A stretch of 64,000 bases of DNA from JBOFSQ01 sp051651625 (lineage in GTDB: Bacteria; Planctomycetota; Planctomycetia; Pirellulales; Thermoguttaceae): assembly GCA_051651625.1 (NCBI GenBank), contig JBOFSQ010000021.1:19253-83252 (forward strand), read 5' to 3'. This document shows, one piece after another, positions 49,986-58,771 of the stretch. Each line of letters starts with the position of its first letter. Position 1 is the stretch's first letter. The translations under genes were made by a program, and so were the position numbers. The notes below the pieces were generated by a model. It made no database searches and was not told where the DNA came from. It saw nothing but the letters and a program-made list of their open reading frames with translations.

Positions 49986-51227
49986 ATGAAATCACGCACG
50001 ACGTTTTTCTGGCTCTGTGCGATATTTGCGACGGCGATGTTGTTGCGGTTTGGCGTGGCGTGTCTGTGGCAGGTGCAAACCGGCGGAAGTCTGTACTTCG
50101 GTGACAGCGATACATACTGGCAACTCGCGCGAACTATCGCGCACGGTGAACCATACGAGTACGACGGTGCCGCAGTCTTTCGCGCTCCGGCGTACCCGAC
50201 TATTCTCGCGCCGATTTGGTGGCTCGAAACGTCGCTCACTCCAGCGACGCTTGTTTTCATCGCGCGACTCGAAAACGTCGTCATCGGCGCGCTCACGACA
50301 CTCGCCGTCGCTTGGCTTGCGTTTCTCGTGACGCGAGACAAACTCACTGCGATTGTTGCCGCTGGGATCGTTGCGGTCGATCCGCTTCACTCCGCGCTGT
50401 CGGTACTCGTTCTCACCGAGACGCCGTTTTCACTTGTGATGGTCGTGTCGCTTGCGTTTGTCGTTGCGTCGTGGCAGGCGACGACCGCGCGACGAAGTTT
50501 TGCAAACGCTGCCGCGGCTGGCGTTGCGGCTGGAGTTGCGGTGTTGCTGCGCCCGTCGTGGTTGCTGTTTGCAGTCGCTACGCCATTCTACGTTATGATC
50601 AGTTCTGTTTTCTCACACGAAGGCACGAAAACACGGAGAGGAATGTACGCAGCGGCGATCTACACCGTTCTCTTCACCGCGACGATGTTGCCGTGGACGG
50701 TGCGAAACTTCGTCGTCACCGGACTCTTCCTGCCGACAACGCTGCAAGTCGGCGTGAGTCTTTACGATGGACTAAATCCGAACGCAACCGGCGCGAGCGA
50801 CATGCGATTCGTAAATGAATACGCAAAGTCGTGTGGCGTTCGAGACGAGATCGCTACCGACCGACACTTCCGCGACGCTGCCGTTGCGTGGGCGAAAGAG
50901 AATCCGCAGCGTGCCATCGAACTCGCTGGCGTGAAACTTGTGAGGCTTTGGAATCCGGTGCCGAACGAGCCGTCGTGGCGACGTTTTCCGCTCAACACCA
51001 TCATTCCGCTGTTCACGATTCCAGTGCTCATAGCGGCGGCGGCAGGGTTTTGGTTGCGAAGAGGCGACGTGACAACTTGGATTCTTGTTGCGCCCGCAGT
51101 TTATCTGACGCTGTTACATATCGTCTTCGTCGCATCGATTCGATACCGCAGCCCCGCGATGCTGACACTCACGATTCTGGCCGCAGTGTGCTGTGTGTAT
51201 GCAAGTCGTATACTCAAGACGATTTGA
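49986..51227 (+). CDS. Membrane glycosyltransferase (ArnT/PMT-like)
   Basis: A 413-residue integral membrane protein with about ten hydrophobic helices, typical of GT-C glycosyltransferases that use lipid-linked sugars. The first periplasmic loop has YFGDSDTYWQLARTIAHGEP with the expected Asp and aromatic residues, and FRAPAYPTILAPIWWLE follows. An odd hydrophilic insertion, SHEGTKTRRG, sits between helices at about residues 209-218; its DNA is a copy of the CTCACACGAAGGCACGAA repeat. ATG 49986 is the chosen start; upstream codons belong to a TAGACC repeat. Confidence 0.85.
   Translation: MKSRTTFFWLCAIFATAMLLRFGVACLWQVQTGGSLYFGDSDTYWQLARTIAHGEPYEYDGAAVFRAPAYPTILAPIWWLETSLTPATLVFIARLENVVIGALTTLAVAWLAFLVTRDKLTAIVAAGIVAVDPLHSALSVLVLTETPFSLVMVVSLAFVVASWQATTARRSFANAAAAGVAAGVAVLLRPSWLLFAVATPFYVMISSVFSHEGTKTRRGMYAAAIYTVLFTATMLPWTVRNFVVTGLFLPTTLQVGVSLYDGLNPNATGASDMRFVNEYAKSCGVRDEIATDRHFRDAAVAWAKENPQRAIELAGVKLVRLWNPVPNEPSWRRFPLNTIIPLFTIPVLIAAAAGFWLRRGDVTTWILVAPAVYLTLLHIVFVASIRYRSPAMLTLTILAAVCCVYASRILKTI
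50609..50643 (+). repeat. CACGAAGGCACGAA-type repeat inside a coding sequence
   Basis: The bases TTTTCTCACACGAAGGCACG followed by AAAACACGGAGAGG match one arm of the interspersed repeat at 6647, 34318 and 60430. Here it is in frame within the membrane glycosyltransferase gene and adds a basic hydrophilic segment. Confidence 0.75.
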
Positions 51228-51317
51228 ATTTCCCGTACCAAAACGGTAGCGGCCCATCGAGGCCGCGGCATCGCAGAGGGCGAAGCCGACAAATTGACCC
51301 GTAACGGGTCTAACCGT

Positions 51318-53114
51318 TCACGCAATCGGTTTTCGTCTACCGAGTCGCGTTTCGAGTTTTGCGCCGACTTGTGTTAGTGTTGAAAGGTGGTCGGCGATGG
51401 TTGTGAGTTCGTCGCGGAAGCGGACCAGTTTGTCGGTCTCGCGGTCGATGCTGTGGAAGAGCGTGTCGAGTGCGGCACTCTGCGGCCACGAGTCGGCGAT
51501 TGCCGCGATCTTGCGTTCCAAACCGCTACGCATCGCCAAGATGAAAAGTCCGAGAAGTATCGCCCCCCAAAGCACGAGCCAAAAGAGCGAGACGAGATAA
51601 TAGTCGGTGCCGAGGAGCGGCGTCGCGGGCGTGACAACGGTGTCCCAAAAAAAGTTTTTCGCCGGACGCGCAACGAGAAAAATCAGCATCACCGAAAACG
51701 CCATCTCAAACGCAAACCGAAAGAAGAGCGAGTTAAACCGTTCGGCGAGTCCATCGACAGCACCATCGAGCGAACGTGCGACATCGGCGACGAAGTGTCG
51801 GCCCGCTTCGAGTGCCTCATCTTCGACAACTTCCCACGCGCACGAAGTCGGCGACAGATGTGCGTCGGTTGCGTAACCAGCGAGGATGAGTGAGGCGTTG
51901 CGAAGTCCCGCCTCTTCACACTGCAAGAAAAGATCGTCGCCGAACGCAACCTTGTCACGGCTCCGGTCGCGCCAACGCCGGATCGATCTTGCACCTTCCA
52001 AAACGCCCCAAACTGCAAGCTGCGGAATCGACCGCGCACGCACCAGCAGCGTCCCCGAAATGAGTCCGCCGAGTCCTTGATAGAGACGCAAGAGGAGCGA
52101 AAACGGGCTGTAACCCCAGCGTAACGAGATGCGACCGATGAGACGCGACTCCATCAAACGCCGGTCGCGCATCACTTCGTCGCGCATCATCTTCGCCGTT
52201 TCGTTCCCCAAAAGTCGCCGTTCACAAGCGATCTTTTCGCGGAGTTTTTCGACTGGCAACCACGATTCGTTTAGCGTTTGCTGACAACGTGAAACTGCGT
52301 CTGACGCGAGATCGATGTAGTTTGCTTCGCGGATCGACCGCGCCGCTTCGCTCGTCATTTCTTCTGTGAGCAGATGGCGGAGTGCGAGAAACTCGGCGTC
52401 GGGGAGGCGACCTTCTTGCTGCGCGGTGAGTGCGGCTATCGAGTCGATGCAGAAGAGACGCCCCGTTTCGTACTCCGGCGCGAGGACGGCACGCCAGTCG
52501 TCGATGATGTTTTCGTCGCGGTCGCGGTGCGTTTGAACAAAGACGATCCGCACACCCGGCGCGGCGTCGGTCAGTTCTTTGAGTACGCGATGACTACGAT
52601 ATTTTTGCTGCGTCCCCGTTACGATCAGGAGTTCACACTGCGGCAAGACGCGACGCAGTCGCAGCAGATTCGATTCGGCGTCATCGCCTTCGGACGTATC
52701 GGGGTCGGGACAATCAATCAGCACGATCCGTTCAAGCATCGGCAGTTCGCGGCGAACGACCGACATCTCTGAAGTGTCGATTTGCAGCCGTTCGAGGTGT
52801 GCGTGCGTGTGACAGATGAGCGTTGGGAGTGCGGTTGTCGGTCGCTGTTTTCCAGACACGACAACTTCTTCGCCGAGAAGTGCGTTGACGAGTGTACTCT
52901 TTCCCGTTCCCGATCCGCCGAGAAGTGCGACGACGAGCGGTTGACCGAGTCGGTGCCGCGCACCTTCCGTCCGAGAGAGAAAACGTTGAACATGATGTTG
53001 ACAAACCGCCGCCGCCCCCCAAGACGGCGCGTGCGAAGACCAGCGATGAAGCCAGTCGCCAACAGGTTCCGAGAGCGAAGATTGCGATATGATTGGATGC
53101 GATGTGTGGGGCAT
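51318..53114 (-). CDS. Membrane-associated dynamin-like/P-loop GTPase
   Basis: A 598-residue GTPase. G1 is LLGGSGTGKSTLVNALLGEE (about 65-85), a Thr of switch I is in KQRPTTALPT, and G3 is LIDCPDPDT in place of DxxG. A helical region follows, and near residues 460-535 lie two hydrophobic segments (FRFAFEMAFSVMLIFLVARP; SLFWLVLWGAILLGLFILAM). The combination suggests a membrane-bound GTPase similar to YcjX/YfjP-like or dynamin-like proteins. It converges with the membrane glycosyltransferase gene. The role is unknown. Confidence 0.82.
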   Translation of the reverse strand: MPHTSHPIISQSSLSEPVGDWLHRWSSHAPSWGAAAVCQHHVQRFLSRTEGARHRLGQPLVVALLGGSGTGKSTLVNALLGEEVVVSGKQRPTTALPTLICHTHAHLERLQIDTSEMSVVRRELPMLERIVLIDCPDPDTSEGDDAESNLLRLRRVLPQCELLIVTGTQQKYRSHRVLKELTDAAPGVRIVFVQTHRDRDENIIDDWRAVLAPEYETGRLFCIDSIAALTAQQEGRLPDAEFLALRHLLTEEMTSEAARSIREANYIDLASDAVSRCQQTLNESWLPVEKLREKIACERRLLGNETAKMMRDEVMRDRRLMESRLIGRISLRWGYSPFSLLLRLYQGLGGLISGTLLVRARSIPQLAVWGVLEGARSIRRWRDRSRDKVAFGDDLFLQCEEAGLRNASLILAGYATDAHLSPTSCAWEVVEDEALEAGRHFVADVARSLDGAVDGLAERFNSLFFRFAFEMAFSVMLIFLVARPAKNFFWDTVVTPATPLLGTDYYLVSLFWLVLWGAILLGLFILAMRSGLERKIAAIADSWPQSAALDTLFHSIDRETDKLVRFRDELTTIADHLSTLTQVGAKLETRLGRRKPIA

Positions 53115-53211
53115 GTTTTTTGTGGTTTCAGATGCGTGTTGTGACTTTTGTGGTTAAAATCACACCCTATACAGATACCGCTGAAAGTTGTAAAACGCCG
53201 TTTGGATGGAT

Positions 53212-54258
53212 TCAGTTTTCTGGAATCGGTATGAATGTAGGTGGAACCGTGGAGGGAAGCGTGGCGTTCTGAAGTGGCGAATATGGACCTACGCTCGGTG
53301 TGGTTCCGGGGGCTACGGCTCTGATCGTTGGATAGTCATCTTTAATCATTTTACCATCAAGAGAAAACTGTTTGTTCAGTGCCGCTAACAGACTCGTTGA
53401 GTGCAAACGAATCACTTCGTTTTCCGACTCTGCACCAACTTCTATGAAAAACTTGCGAAGTGCGGAAATATGTTCGACGTTGGTTTGACTTCCTCCTTTC
53501 GATACTAATATAAGACGCGGATACCATTGATGTACAATCGGTAGGTTAAGATTAGAAGATACACCCCAGTCGTACCAGCGTCCCATGCTTGCCGCTTGCG
53601 GTGTCACCACAACGGGACTGAATGCCGCGACAAATCGCTCTTTATCTTGCCGTCTTACCAATTCGGTCAAATAACGAATCAGCAATTTTCCACTCGAATC
53701 ACAGCGTCCAAGAAGCTGCGACCAACTGGCACCGTAAAGGTCGTCCCATTCTCGCGTCAGTGCCTGCTCGTAAACCCATTCCCAATGTTCTTCGGGAAAA
53801 CTGTATTCTGACTTGATGAACAAGACAGCAAACGCGAATCGCCGTTGGTTTTGCCTATCGCTTTCGGCAAACTCTTTGAGTTTCGGCATGATACAGGAAA
53901 GAGGGAGACCAACAATAGCACGCAGTGCTTGCGATGCGATATCCTTTGAAGACAAACCTCTATCGACACCGGCCTGCCAATACTGCGAATGATAATTTTC
54001 GACGAGACTCCAAACGGCATCGAAAACTCTGTCTTCATAGCCATACTTCCCAAACTCTCCGATTGCAGCGAGCGTTTCCACCAAATACTCTTCGCAAATT
54101 TCTTGTCGCGGTGCCCCCACCCACTCTTCAAAAGTTTTGCCGCGATACACAATCGGCTTGGCCGAAGTTAGTTTGTCATCACTGCCCGCTTCCAGTGCCA
54201 CAGCACTCATTCCGAATAAAACGACTATTACTGCCAACTCGAAACTATGCGTTCTCAT
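53212..54258 (-). CDS. Secreted HEAT-like hypothetical protein
   Basis: A 348-residue protein with a signal peptide (ELAVIVVLFGMSAVALEAG). The mature part is alpha-helical with repeat-like pairs of helices (LSSKDIASQALRAIVGLPLS; LGRCDSSGKLLIRYLTELVR), similar to HEAT-type solenoids, and ends in a Pro/Thr-rich tail. GAGGAG lies 6 bases upstream of ATG 54258. Base composition is AT-richer than that of the neighbours. The gene begins inside the end of an hsdR relic, so it probably arrived or was rearranged there. Confidence 0.7.
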   Translation of the reverse strand: MRTHSFELAVIVVLFGMSAVALEAGSDDKLTSAKPIVYRGKTFEEWVGAPRQEICEEYLVETLAAIGEFGKYGYEDRVFDAVWSLVENYHSQYWQAGVDRGLSSKDIASQALRAIVGLPLSCIMPKLKEFAESDRQNQRRFAFAVLFIKSEYSFPEEHWEWVYEQALTREWDDLYGASWSQLLGRCDSSGKLLIRYLTELVRRQDKERFVAAFSPVVVTPQAASMGRWYDWGVSSNLNLPIVHQWYPRLILVSKGGSQTNVEHISALRKFFIEVGAESENEVIRLHSTSLLAALNKQFSLDGKMIKDDYPTIRAVAPGTTPSVGPYSPLQNATLPSTVPPTFIPIPEN

Positions 54259-54419
54259 AAAAATCTCCTCGTTTTGGTTTTGGCGATACGTCCGAGCGCG
54301 ATCTGATAGGCGTACTGCTCCGTCAAAATGCGACTCTCCGCGTCAACACGCTCGCTCCAACCCGCCGCCTGCAACGCTGGCGTGATCTTCGCTAATTTTG
54401 TTTGTTCTTCGTTCTTGTT
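54255..54419 (-). pseudogene. hsdR relic: N-terminal fragment of a type I restriction subunit
   Basis: An open stretch of 54 codons without a start codon, bounded by stops. The translation contains EEQTKLAKITPALQAAGW, then SRILTEQYAYQIALGRI. This matches the beginning of HsdR proteins (TPALQAAGW, a short gap, TEQY..ITxGRI). After it the frame ends in KTKTRRFL, where it runs into the ribosome binding site and the ATG of the HEAT-like gene. It lies directly downstream of rhuM, a gene often found inside type I RM loci. No hsdM or hsdS is left in the window. Confidence 0.65.
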
Positions 54420-54476
54420 TCACCGGTGTAGTAAAAGTCTTTTGTGACCGTTCACGCCATGTTTCGTCATTACGAG

Positions 54477-55487
54477 TCAATTTTGCTCATCTTCGGTGCC
54501 AGCATCTTTTTGTAATAGTTGTTTCACGGCTCGGTCGAAGTCGCTTTCAAGCTGACGCATTTCCCGCGTCCGATAAGTTTCAAATTCCTTTTCAGCCTTC
54601 TTGATAGCCTGTTTGTGCGATATGTGTCCTTTGCCTGTGAGCAAGTCACGACGGTTTCCCAAGAGTTGGCGGTCGAGTTCGGCTATCCAGTTTGCCATCG
54701 TCATCGCGTTTTCTTCCAGTGCTTGCAATTCGGCAAAGTCGAGAAATTGCGAAACAAGCAGATTCAGCACCGTGAGTTCCCGTTCGGTCAAATAGTTTTT
54801 GGCGACACTCACATCGCTTTTCGTGATGTAATCGCCTTTGAAGTTCGTCATGCCGACCATTGGTTTGTCGGAGTCAACCCGTTCGTAAATAACCTCGGCG
54901 GCGGTGTGTTTGTGGGCGGCAAAGTGCATCTTGTTTTGGACGGTGGCGAAAAACTCCCGCGTCATATCGGCTTTAGGATCGTAGTCAATTGCCGTAGCGT
55001 AGATGTCCGTTACTTGCTGATAGAGGTTGCGTTCGCTACTGCGGATGTCGCGGATACGCTGGAGCAGTTCACGGAAGTACCGACCGCCACCATTTTTCAA
55101 CCGTTCGTCGTCCAGTGCGAAACCTTTGATAATGTACTCTTTCAAAACACCGGTTGCCCAAATGCGGAATTGAGTCGCCCGCTTGGAATTAACACGGTAG
55201 CCGACCGCGATAATTGCGTCCAAGTTATAGTGTTTGAGCGTTCTTGAGACTTGTCGCGTCCCCTCTTGGCGAACTACCGAGAAATCCTCGGTAGTTGCCT
55301 CAAGGCGTAATTCGCCGCTTTCTACGATGTTTTGTAGGTGGAGCGAAATGTTGTCCGTTGAACATCCAAAGAGTTCTGCCATCGCTGCTTGCGTCAGCCA
55401 AACAGTCTCTTCCCCAAGCTGAACATTGAGATGCACCGCCCCGTCTTCCGAGTGAAACAGTACAATACTGTTCGGTTGTTGACTCAT
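54477..55487 (-). CDS. rhuM: RhuM-family protein
   Basis: A 336-residue RhuM protein (virulence RhuM/DUF4062-neighbour type), cytoplasmic. The N-terminal DNA-binding part has TVWLTQAAMAELFGCSTDNI and KHYNLDAIIAVGYRVNSKRA followed by TQFRIWATGVLKEYIIKGFA, typical of the family. The C-terminal part is helical with MTMANWIAELDRQLLGNRRD. RhuM genes often lie between hsdS and hsdR in type I restriction loci; here an hsdR relic follows immediately. GAGGTGAAGT provides the ribosome binding site. The biochemical role is unknown. Confidence 0.9.
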   Translation of the reverse strand: MSQQPNSIVLFHSEDGAVHLNVQLGEETVWLTQAAMAELFGCSTDNISLHLQNIVESGELRLEATTEDFSVVRQEGTRQVSRTLKHYNLDAIIAVGYRVNSKRATQFRIWATGVLKEYIIKGFALDDERLKNGGGRYFRELLQRIRDIRSSERNLYQQVTDIYATAIDYDPKADMTREFFATVQNKMHFAAHKHTAAEVIYERVDSDKPMVGMTNFKGDYITKSDVSVAKNYLTERELTVLNLLVSQFLDFAELQALEENAMTMANWIAELDRQLLGNRRDLLTGKGHISHKQAIKKAEKEFETYRTREMRQLESDFDRAVKQLLQKDAGTEDEQN

Positions 55488-55611
55488 ACTTCACCTCGAT
55501 TTGTAGTAACAGTTCACGGATTTTTGCAGTTGATTCGCGCATAACGTCTTTGCCCCGACGAGGCAAAGGACGTTGACAACTCTGGGACATGTGGTGTGTA
55601 GTGGGTTTGGT

Positions 55612-56415
55612 TTACGCAGTTGCCGCGTCGATTATTTTACTGTCGAAATAGTTTGTCTCCATTCCTGCATCGACGACAACTTTCTGCGAGACGATCCCGC
55701 TAGAACGTGGCGAGAGCAGGAACGCCGCGACGGCGGCGGCTTCGCGGGTCTCGACCGCTCGCTGTCGCGGAATCGCCATCTCGGCAAACAAGTACGAACT
55801 CACATAGTTCGGAATCCCCGCCGAGGCCGACGTCTTCAGTAACCCCGGCGCGACGGCGTTGAAACGTACTTCGCTCGTCGCGCTGAACGACTTCGTTAAA
55901 AACGCAAGCGACGAATCGAGTGCGGCCTTGATCGGTGCCATGAAACCGTAGTTCTCGCTCGCCATACGAGTCGTCGAAATCGAGACCGTAACGACCGACG
56001 CCGTTCGTTCGAGGAGCGGCGCGAGTGTGCGTGCGATTGCCGTCAGCGAAAAACAAGAAATATCCATCGCTTGCAAAAACGCCGCCTTTGGCGTTTCGTG
56101 AAACGGTTTCATCCCGCCGCTGTAGTCGGCGAACGCAACAGAGTGGAGAATGCCAGCGTATTTTTCGCCATCGACGGTTTCTGCGATTCGTTCGCCAAGC
56201 TCAACGATTTGTTCTTCGTGTTCGAGGTCGCACGTCCAAAAACGTCGCGTCGGGAAGAGCGGTTGCGCCTTCGCAAGAACACTTTCGTCGCGGACAACGA
56301 AGTCGCAAACCGCGCCGCTCTCCTCCAGCAGCAACGCAGTGTGATACGCCACACTCTTCTTGTTGGCGACACCAAAAATCAAAAAACGTTTGCCTGTGAT
56401 TTGGAGAAATGACAT
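55612..56415 (-). CDS. fabI: Enoyl-[acyl-carrier-protein] reductase (NADH)
   Basis: A 267-residue short-chain dehydrogenase of the FabI class, last step of each fatty-acid elongation round. The cofactor motif is FLIFGVANKKSVAYHTALLL (GVAN..S.A), then LHSVAFADYSGGM. The catalytic Tyr-x6-Lys is YGFMAPIKAALDSS. The late motif is FNAVAPGLLKTSASAGI. The length is normal. The gene is monocistronic between rhuM and paaK, both on the same strand. Its start ATG 56415 lacks a strong Shine-Dalgarno sequence. Confidence 0.92.
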   Translation of the reverse strand: MSFLQITGKRFLIFGVANKKSVAYHTALLLEESGAVCDFVVRDESVLAKAQPLFPTRRFWTCDLEHEEQIVELGERIAETVDGEKYAGILHSVAFADYSGGMKPFHETPKAAFLQAMDISCFSLTAIARTLAPLLERTASVVTVSISTTRMASENYGFMAPIKAALDSSLAFLTKSFSATSEVRFNAVAPGLLKTSASAGIPNYVSSYLFAEMAIPRQRAVETREAAAVAAFLLSPRSSGIVSQKVVVDAGMETNYFDSKIIDAATA

Positions 56416-56445
56416 TGGTGGTGAGTGGCTAGTGGTTGGTGGTGA

Positions 56446-56476
56446 GTAGTTCAGGTTCGGCTATGCCGAACCGCTG
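56446..56476 (-). repeat. TAGACC-family fragment, copy 10
   Basis: GTAGTTCAGGTTCGGCTATG followed by CCGAACCGCTG: only the CTGAACTAC end plus one palindrome unit. It lies in the gap between paaK and fabI. Confidence 0.75.
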
Positions 56477-56504
56477 TTTGGGAATGGGCAAAGGAAATCA
56501 GGTC

Positions 56505-57818
56505 TCACAAACTTCGTTTGTCCACAACGCGTTTGGCTTTTCCTTCGCTGCGTGGGATTGTGTTTGGTGCGGCGAGTGTGACTTTGACGCGAATACCGAC
56601 AGTGTGCTCAATCTGGTGACGCAGTGAACGCTGAAGCGATTCAACGTCGCGGATGGTGTCGCTGAAACTGTCGCTCTGCATCTCGACGAGAACCTCAACG
56701 TTGTCGAGACCGTGCTCGCGCGTGATGACGATCTGATAACACGGCACGACTCCTTCGACGCGAAGGAGCGCGTCTTCGATCTGCCCCGGAAACAAGTTGA
56801 CACCGCGAATGATCAACATGTCGTCGCTGCGGTGCGTGATGCGTTTGAGTCGCCGCAGTGTTCGCCCGCACTTGCACGGCTCACTGACAAGCCGCGTGAT
56901 GTCCCGCGTTCGATACCGCAGCAGCGGCATCGCCCACTTTGAAAGCGTCGTGAAAACGAGTTCGCCATCGCGGTCGTCGCCGAGTGGTTCGAGCGTTTCG
57001 GGGTCGATGATTTCGGGGTAGAAGTGGTCTTCAAAGATGTGAAGTCCGCACTGGTGTTCGCACTCCGCACCGACGCCCGGACCGACAATTTCTGTTAGTC
57101 CGTAGATGTCGAACGCCTTGATCGCGCTCCCAGCTTCGATGATGCTGCGCATCGCGTCGGTCCACGGCTCGGCACCAAAAATCCCAACGCGAAGCGACGA
57201 CAGTTCACGCAGATTGATTCCCATCTCCACACCTTTTTCGATGAGGTGCGTGAAATAACTCGGCGTACAAGAAATCGCTGTCGCGCCGAAGTCGCGGAGC
57301 AACATCAGTTGGCGTTCGGTGTTTCCGCCGGAGATCGGAACGACTGTCATGCCGAGTTCCTCCGCGCCAGCGTGCAAACCGAGTCCGCCGGTGAAGAGAC
57401 CGTAACCGTATGCGTTTTGCAAGATGTCGCGCGACGTGAGTCCGAAACTCACAAGCGACCGCACAATCACTTCACGCCACACTCGCAAATCGTCGTGGGT
57501 GTACGCGACGACAATCGGTTTTCCGGTCGTCCCGCTCGAAGCGTGAAAGCGAACAACGTCGGTCATCGGCACCGCAAACATCCCGAACGGATACGTCGCA
57601 CGAAGGTCGTCTTTCACGACGAACGGCAGTTTTTGAATGTCGTGAAGCGAACGAATGTCGTCCGGCGTGACGCCGACAGCGTTCATCTTTTCGCGGTACC
57701 ACGACACGTTTTGATAAGTGTGACGAACGATTCTTTCGAGACGTTCAAACTGAATCGCGTGGAGCGCATCGCGGTCAAGAAAATCTGCGTGACTGGTTGG
57801 ATTTGTTGTGAGTGACAT
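56505..57818 (-). CDS. paaK: Phenylacetate-CoA ligase
   Basis: A 437-residue adenylate-forming ligase. It makes phenylacetyl-CoA (or a related aryl-CoA) from the acid, ATP and CoA. The ATP motif is FHASSGTTGKPIVVAYT (about 95), DIYGLTEIVGPGVG lies in the acceptor pocket, YRTRDITRLVSEPCKCGRTL near 310, and RSDDMLIIRGVNLFPGQIED is the C-terminal signature. It is a complete PaaK-type enzyme; no other phenylacetate genes are nearby, so the acid it activates is uncertain. Confidence 0.92.
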   Translation of the reverse strand: MSLTTNPTSHADFLDRDALHAIQFERLERIVRHTYQNVSWYREKMNAVGVTPDDIRSLHDIQKLPFVVKDDLRATYPFGMFAVPMTDVVRFHASSGTTGKPIVVAYTHDDLRVWREVIVRSLVSFGLTSRDILQNAYGYGLFTGGLGLHAGAEELGMTVVPISGGNTERQLMLLRDFGATAISCTPSYFTHLIEKGVEMGINLRELSSLRVGIFGAEPWTDAMRSIIEAGSAIKAFDIYGLTEIVGPGVGAECEHQCGLHIFEDHFYPEIIDPETLEPLGDDRDGELVFTTLSKWAMPLLRYRTRDITRLVSEPCKCGRTLRRLKRITHRSDDMLIIRGVNLFPGQIEDALLRVEGVVPCYQIVITREHGLDNVEVLVEMQSDSFSDTIRDVESLQRSLRHQIEHTVGIRVKVTLAAPNTIPRSEGKAKRVVDKRSL

Positions 57819-57910
57819 TGTGTTGTTGTGAGATTGTGATAAGGCTTCTGGACACTCGCTTATGCTTCGTGTTCTTGTGGTGGAGTTGTGGCAAGACGCG
57901 GTGTCGATGG

Positions 57911-58216
57911 TTATTCACATCCGCGATAGATCACGTCAAAACCGTTATCGACGATAGCACGAAATTCGGGCGAGATGCTTCGGTAGTCGAGCACGTCAAT
58001 GCGGAATGGCAAGTCACTCTCCTCGAACGCATCTTTCAAACCGTACATCTGCGGCAGCGGGATTTTTTCGCCGGTGTCGATTGCTAGGTCGAGGTCGGAG
58101 TAATTTCTGTGCGTCCGCTTGTAACGCGAACCAAAAGCACGCACCTCGCCAATGGGAACGTGCTGCCCCAATATCGCAGTAATCAATTCAAACTCAAATG
58201 GTGAGACGGCAATCAT
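57911..58216 (-). CDS. MNT-type nucleotidyltransferase (antitoxin-like)
   Basis: A 101-residue minimal nucleotidyltransferase. The motif GSRYKRTHRNYSDLDLAID (GS-x10-DxD) is intact, so it can bind metal and ATP. This family (MntA/HI0073) is encoded next to HEPN proteins in toxin-antitoxin modules, where the MNT protein adds AMP to the HEPN toxin. The ATG overlaps the stop of the upstream HEPN-like gene (ATGA). Confidence 0.88.
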   Translation of the reverse strand: MIAVSPFEFELITAILGQHVPIGEVRAFGSRYKRTHRNYSDLDLAIDTGEKIPLPQMYGLKDAFEESDLPFRIDVLDYRSISPEFRAIVDNGFDVIYRGCE

Positions 58217-58629
58217 GCGTTCCGCTCCTTCAAACGATTCAGTAGCTCTTTTGCAAACGGCAAAAACTCTTTGGCCTCGCCGAAAACATGCTCCGCCATA
58301 TCGGCTGCATATGTGTGCGACGTTGCGTTTCTAGCTTTGTGAAAACGTACCCAACGCGGAACGTCGTCAATGAGTCTGTTCTCTGCACCAACTCGAAACA
58401 ATTCGATGCGAGTGACGCCATCGACTCGTGTCGGGCTATCGTTCTCTTCAACCCATCTCTTGATAAACTTCCAACTAATTTCGTAGGTGAACTCAAAGTT
58501 TTGTATGACACCTGCTCGAAGTGTCTCCAAAAAATGTTCGTTATTGGTCGTTTCAGCAAGTCGATAGTCGCTCAAACTTTTTTCAAACGACTTGATCGCT
58601 TTTTGAAGACTGGTAAGTTCCAAACTCAT
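58213..58629 (-). CDS. HEPN-type (HI0074-like) nucleotidyltransferase-binding protein
   Basis: A 138-residue helical protein of the HI0074/HEPN family, the partner of the MNT enzyme. The segment LRAGVIQNFEFTYEISWKFI (about residues 40-59) fits the HI0074 signature, and RFHKARNATSHTYAADMAE matches the later RNxxSHxY motif, close to the HEPN RNase motif. AGGAG lies 5 bases upstream of ATG 58629. With the MNT gene it makes a probable two-gene toxin-antitoxin unit. Confidence 0.87.
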   Translation of the reverse strand: MSLELTSLQKAIKSFEKSLSDYRLAETTNNEHFLETLRAGVIQNFEFTYEISWKFIKRWVEENDSPTRVDGVTRIELFRVGAENRLIDDVPRWVRFHKARNATSHTYAADMAEHVFGEAKEFLPFAKELLNRLKERNA

Positions 58630-58710
58630 AGTTGCTCCTGTACGTTCACGGTTTGTGTCGTCGCTCGTGCGTGGCGGAAATGACGGACTCTGCGTCAAAC
58701 AGCGATTCTG

Positions 58711-58771
58711 TCACTCGCTTACGCTTCCCGCTCCGATTGGGGCACTCGCTTACGCTTCGTGTTCTGATTTT
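58711..58771. repeat. Tandem ACTCGCTTACGC repeat
   Basis: Two copies of CACTCGCTTACGCTTC (one with CCGCTCC, one with GTGTTC) in direct order, ending at the stop codon of the polyprenyl synthetase gene. Related single copies are near 6598, 29278, 30648 and 57853. Confidence 0.8.
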
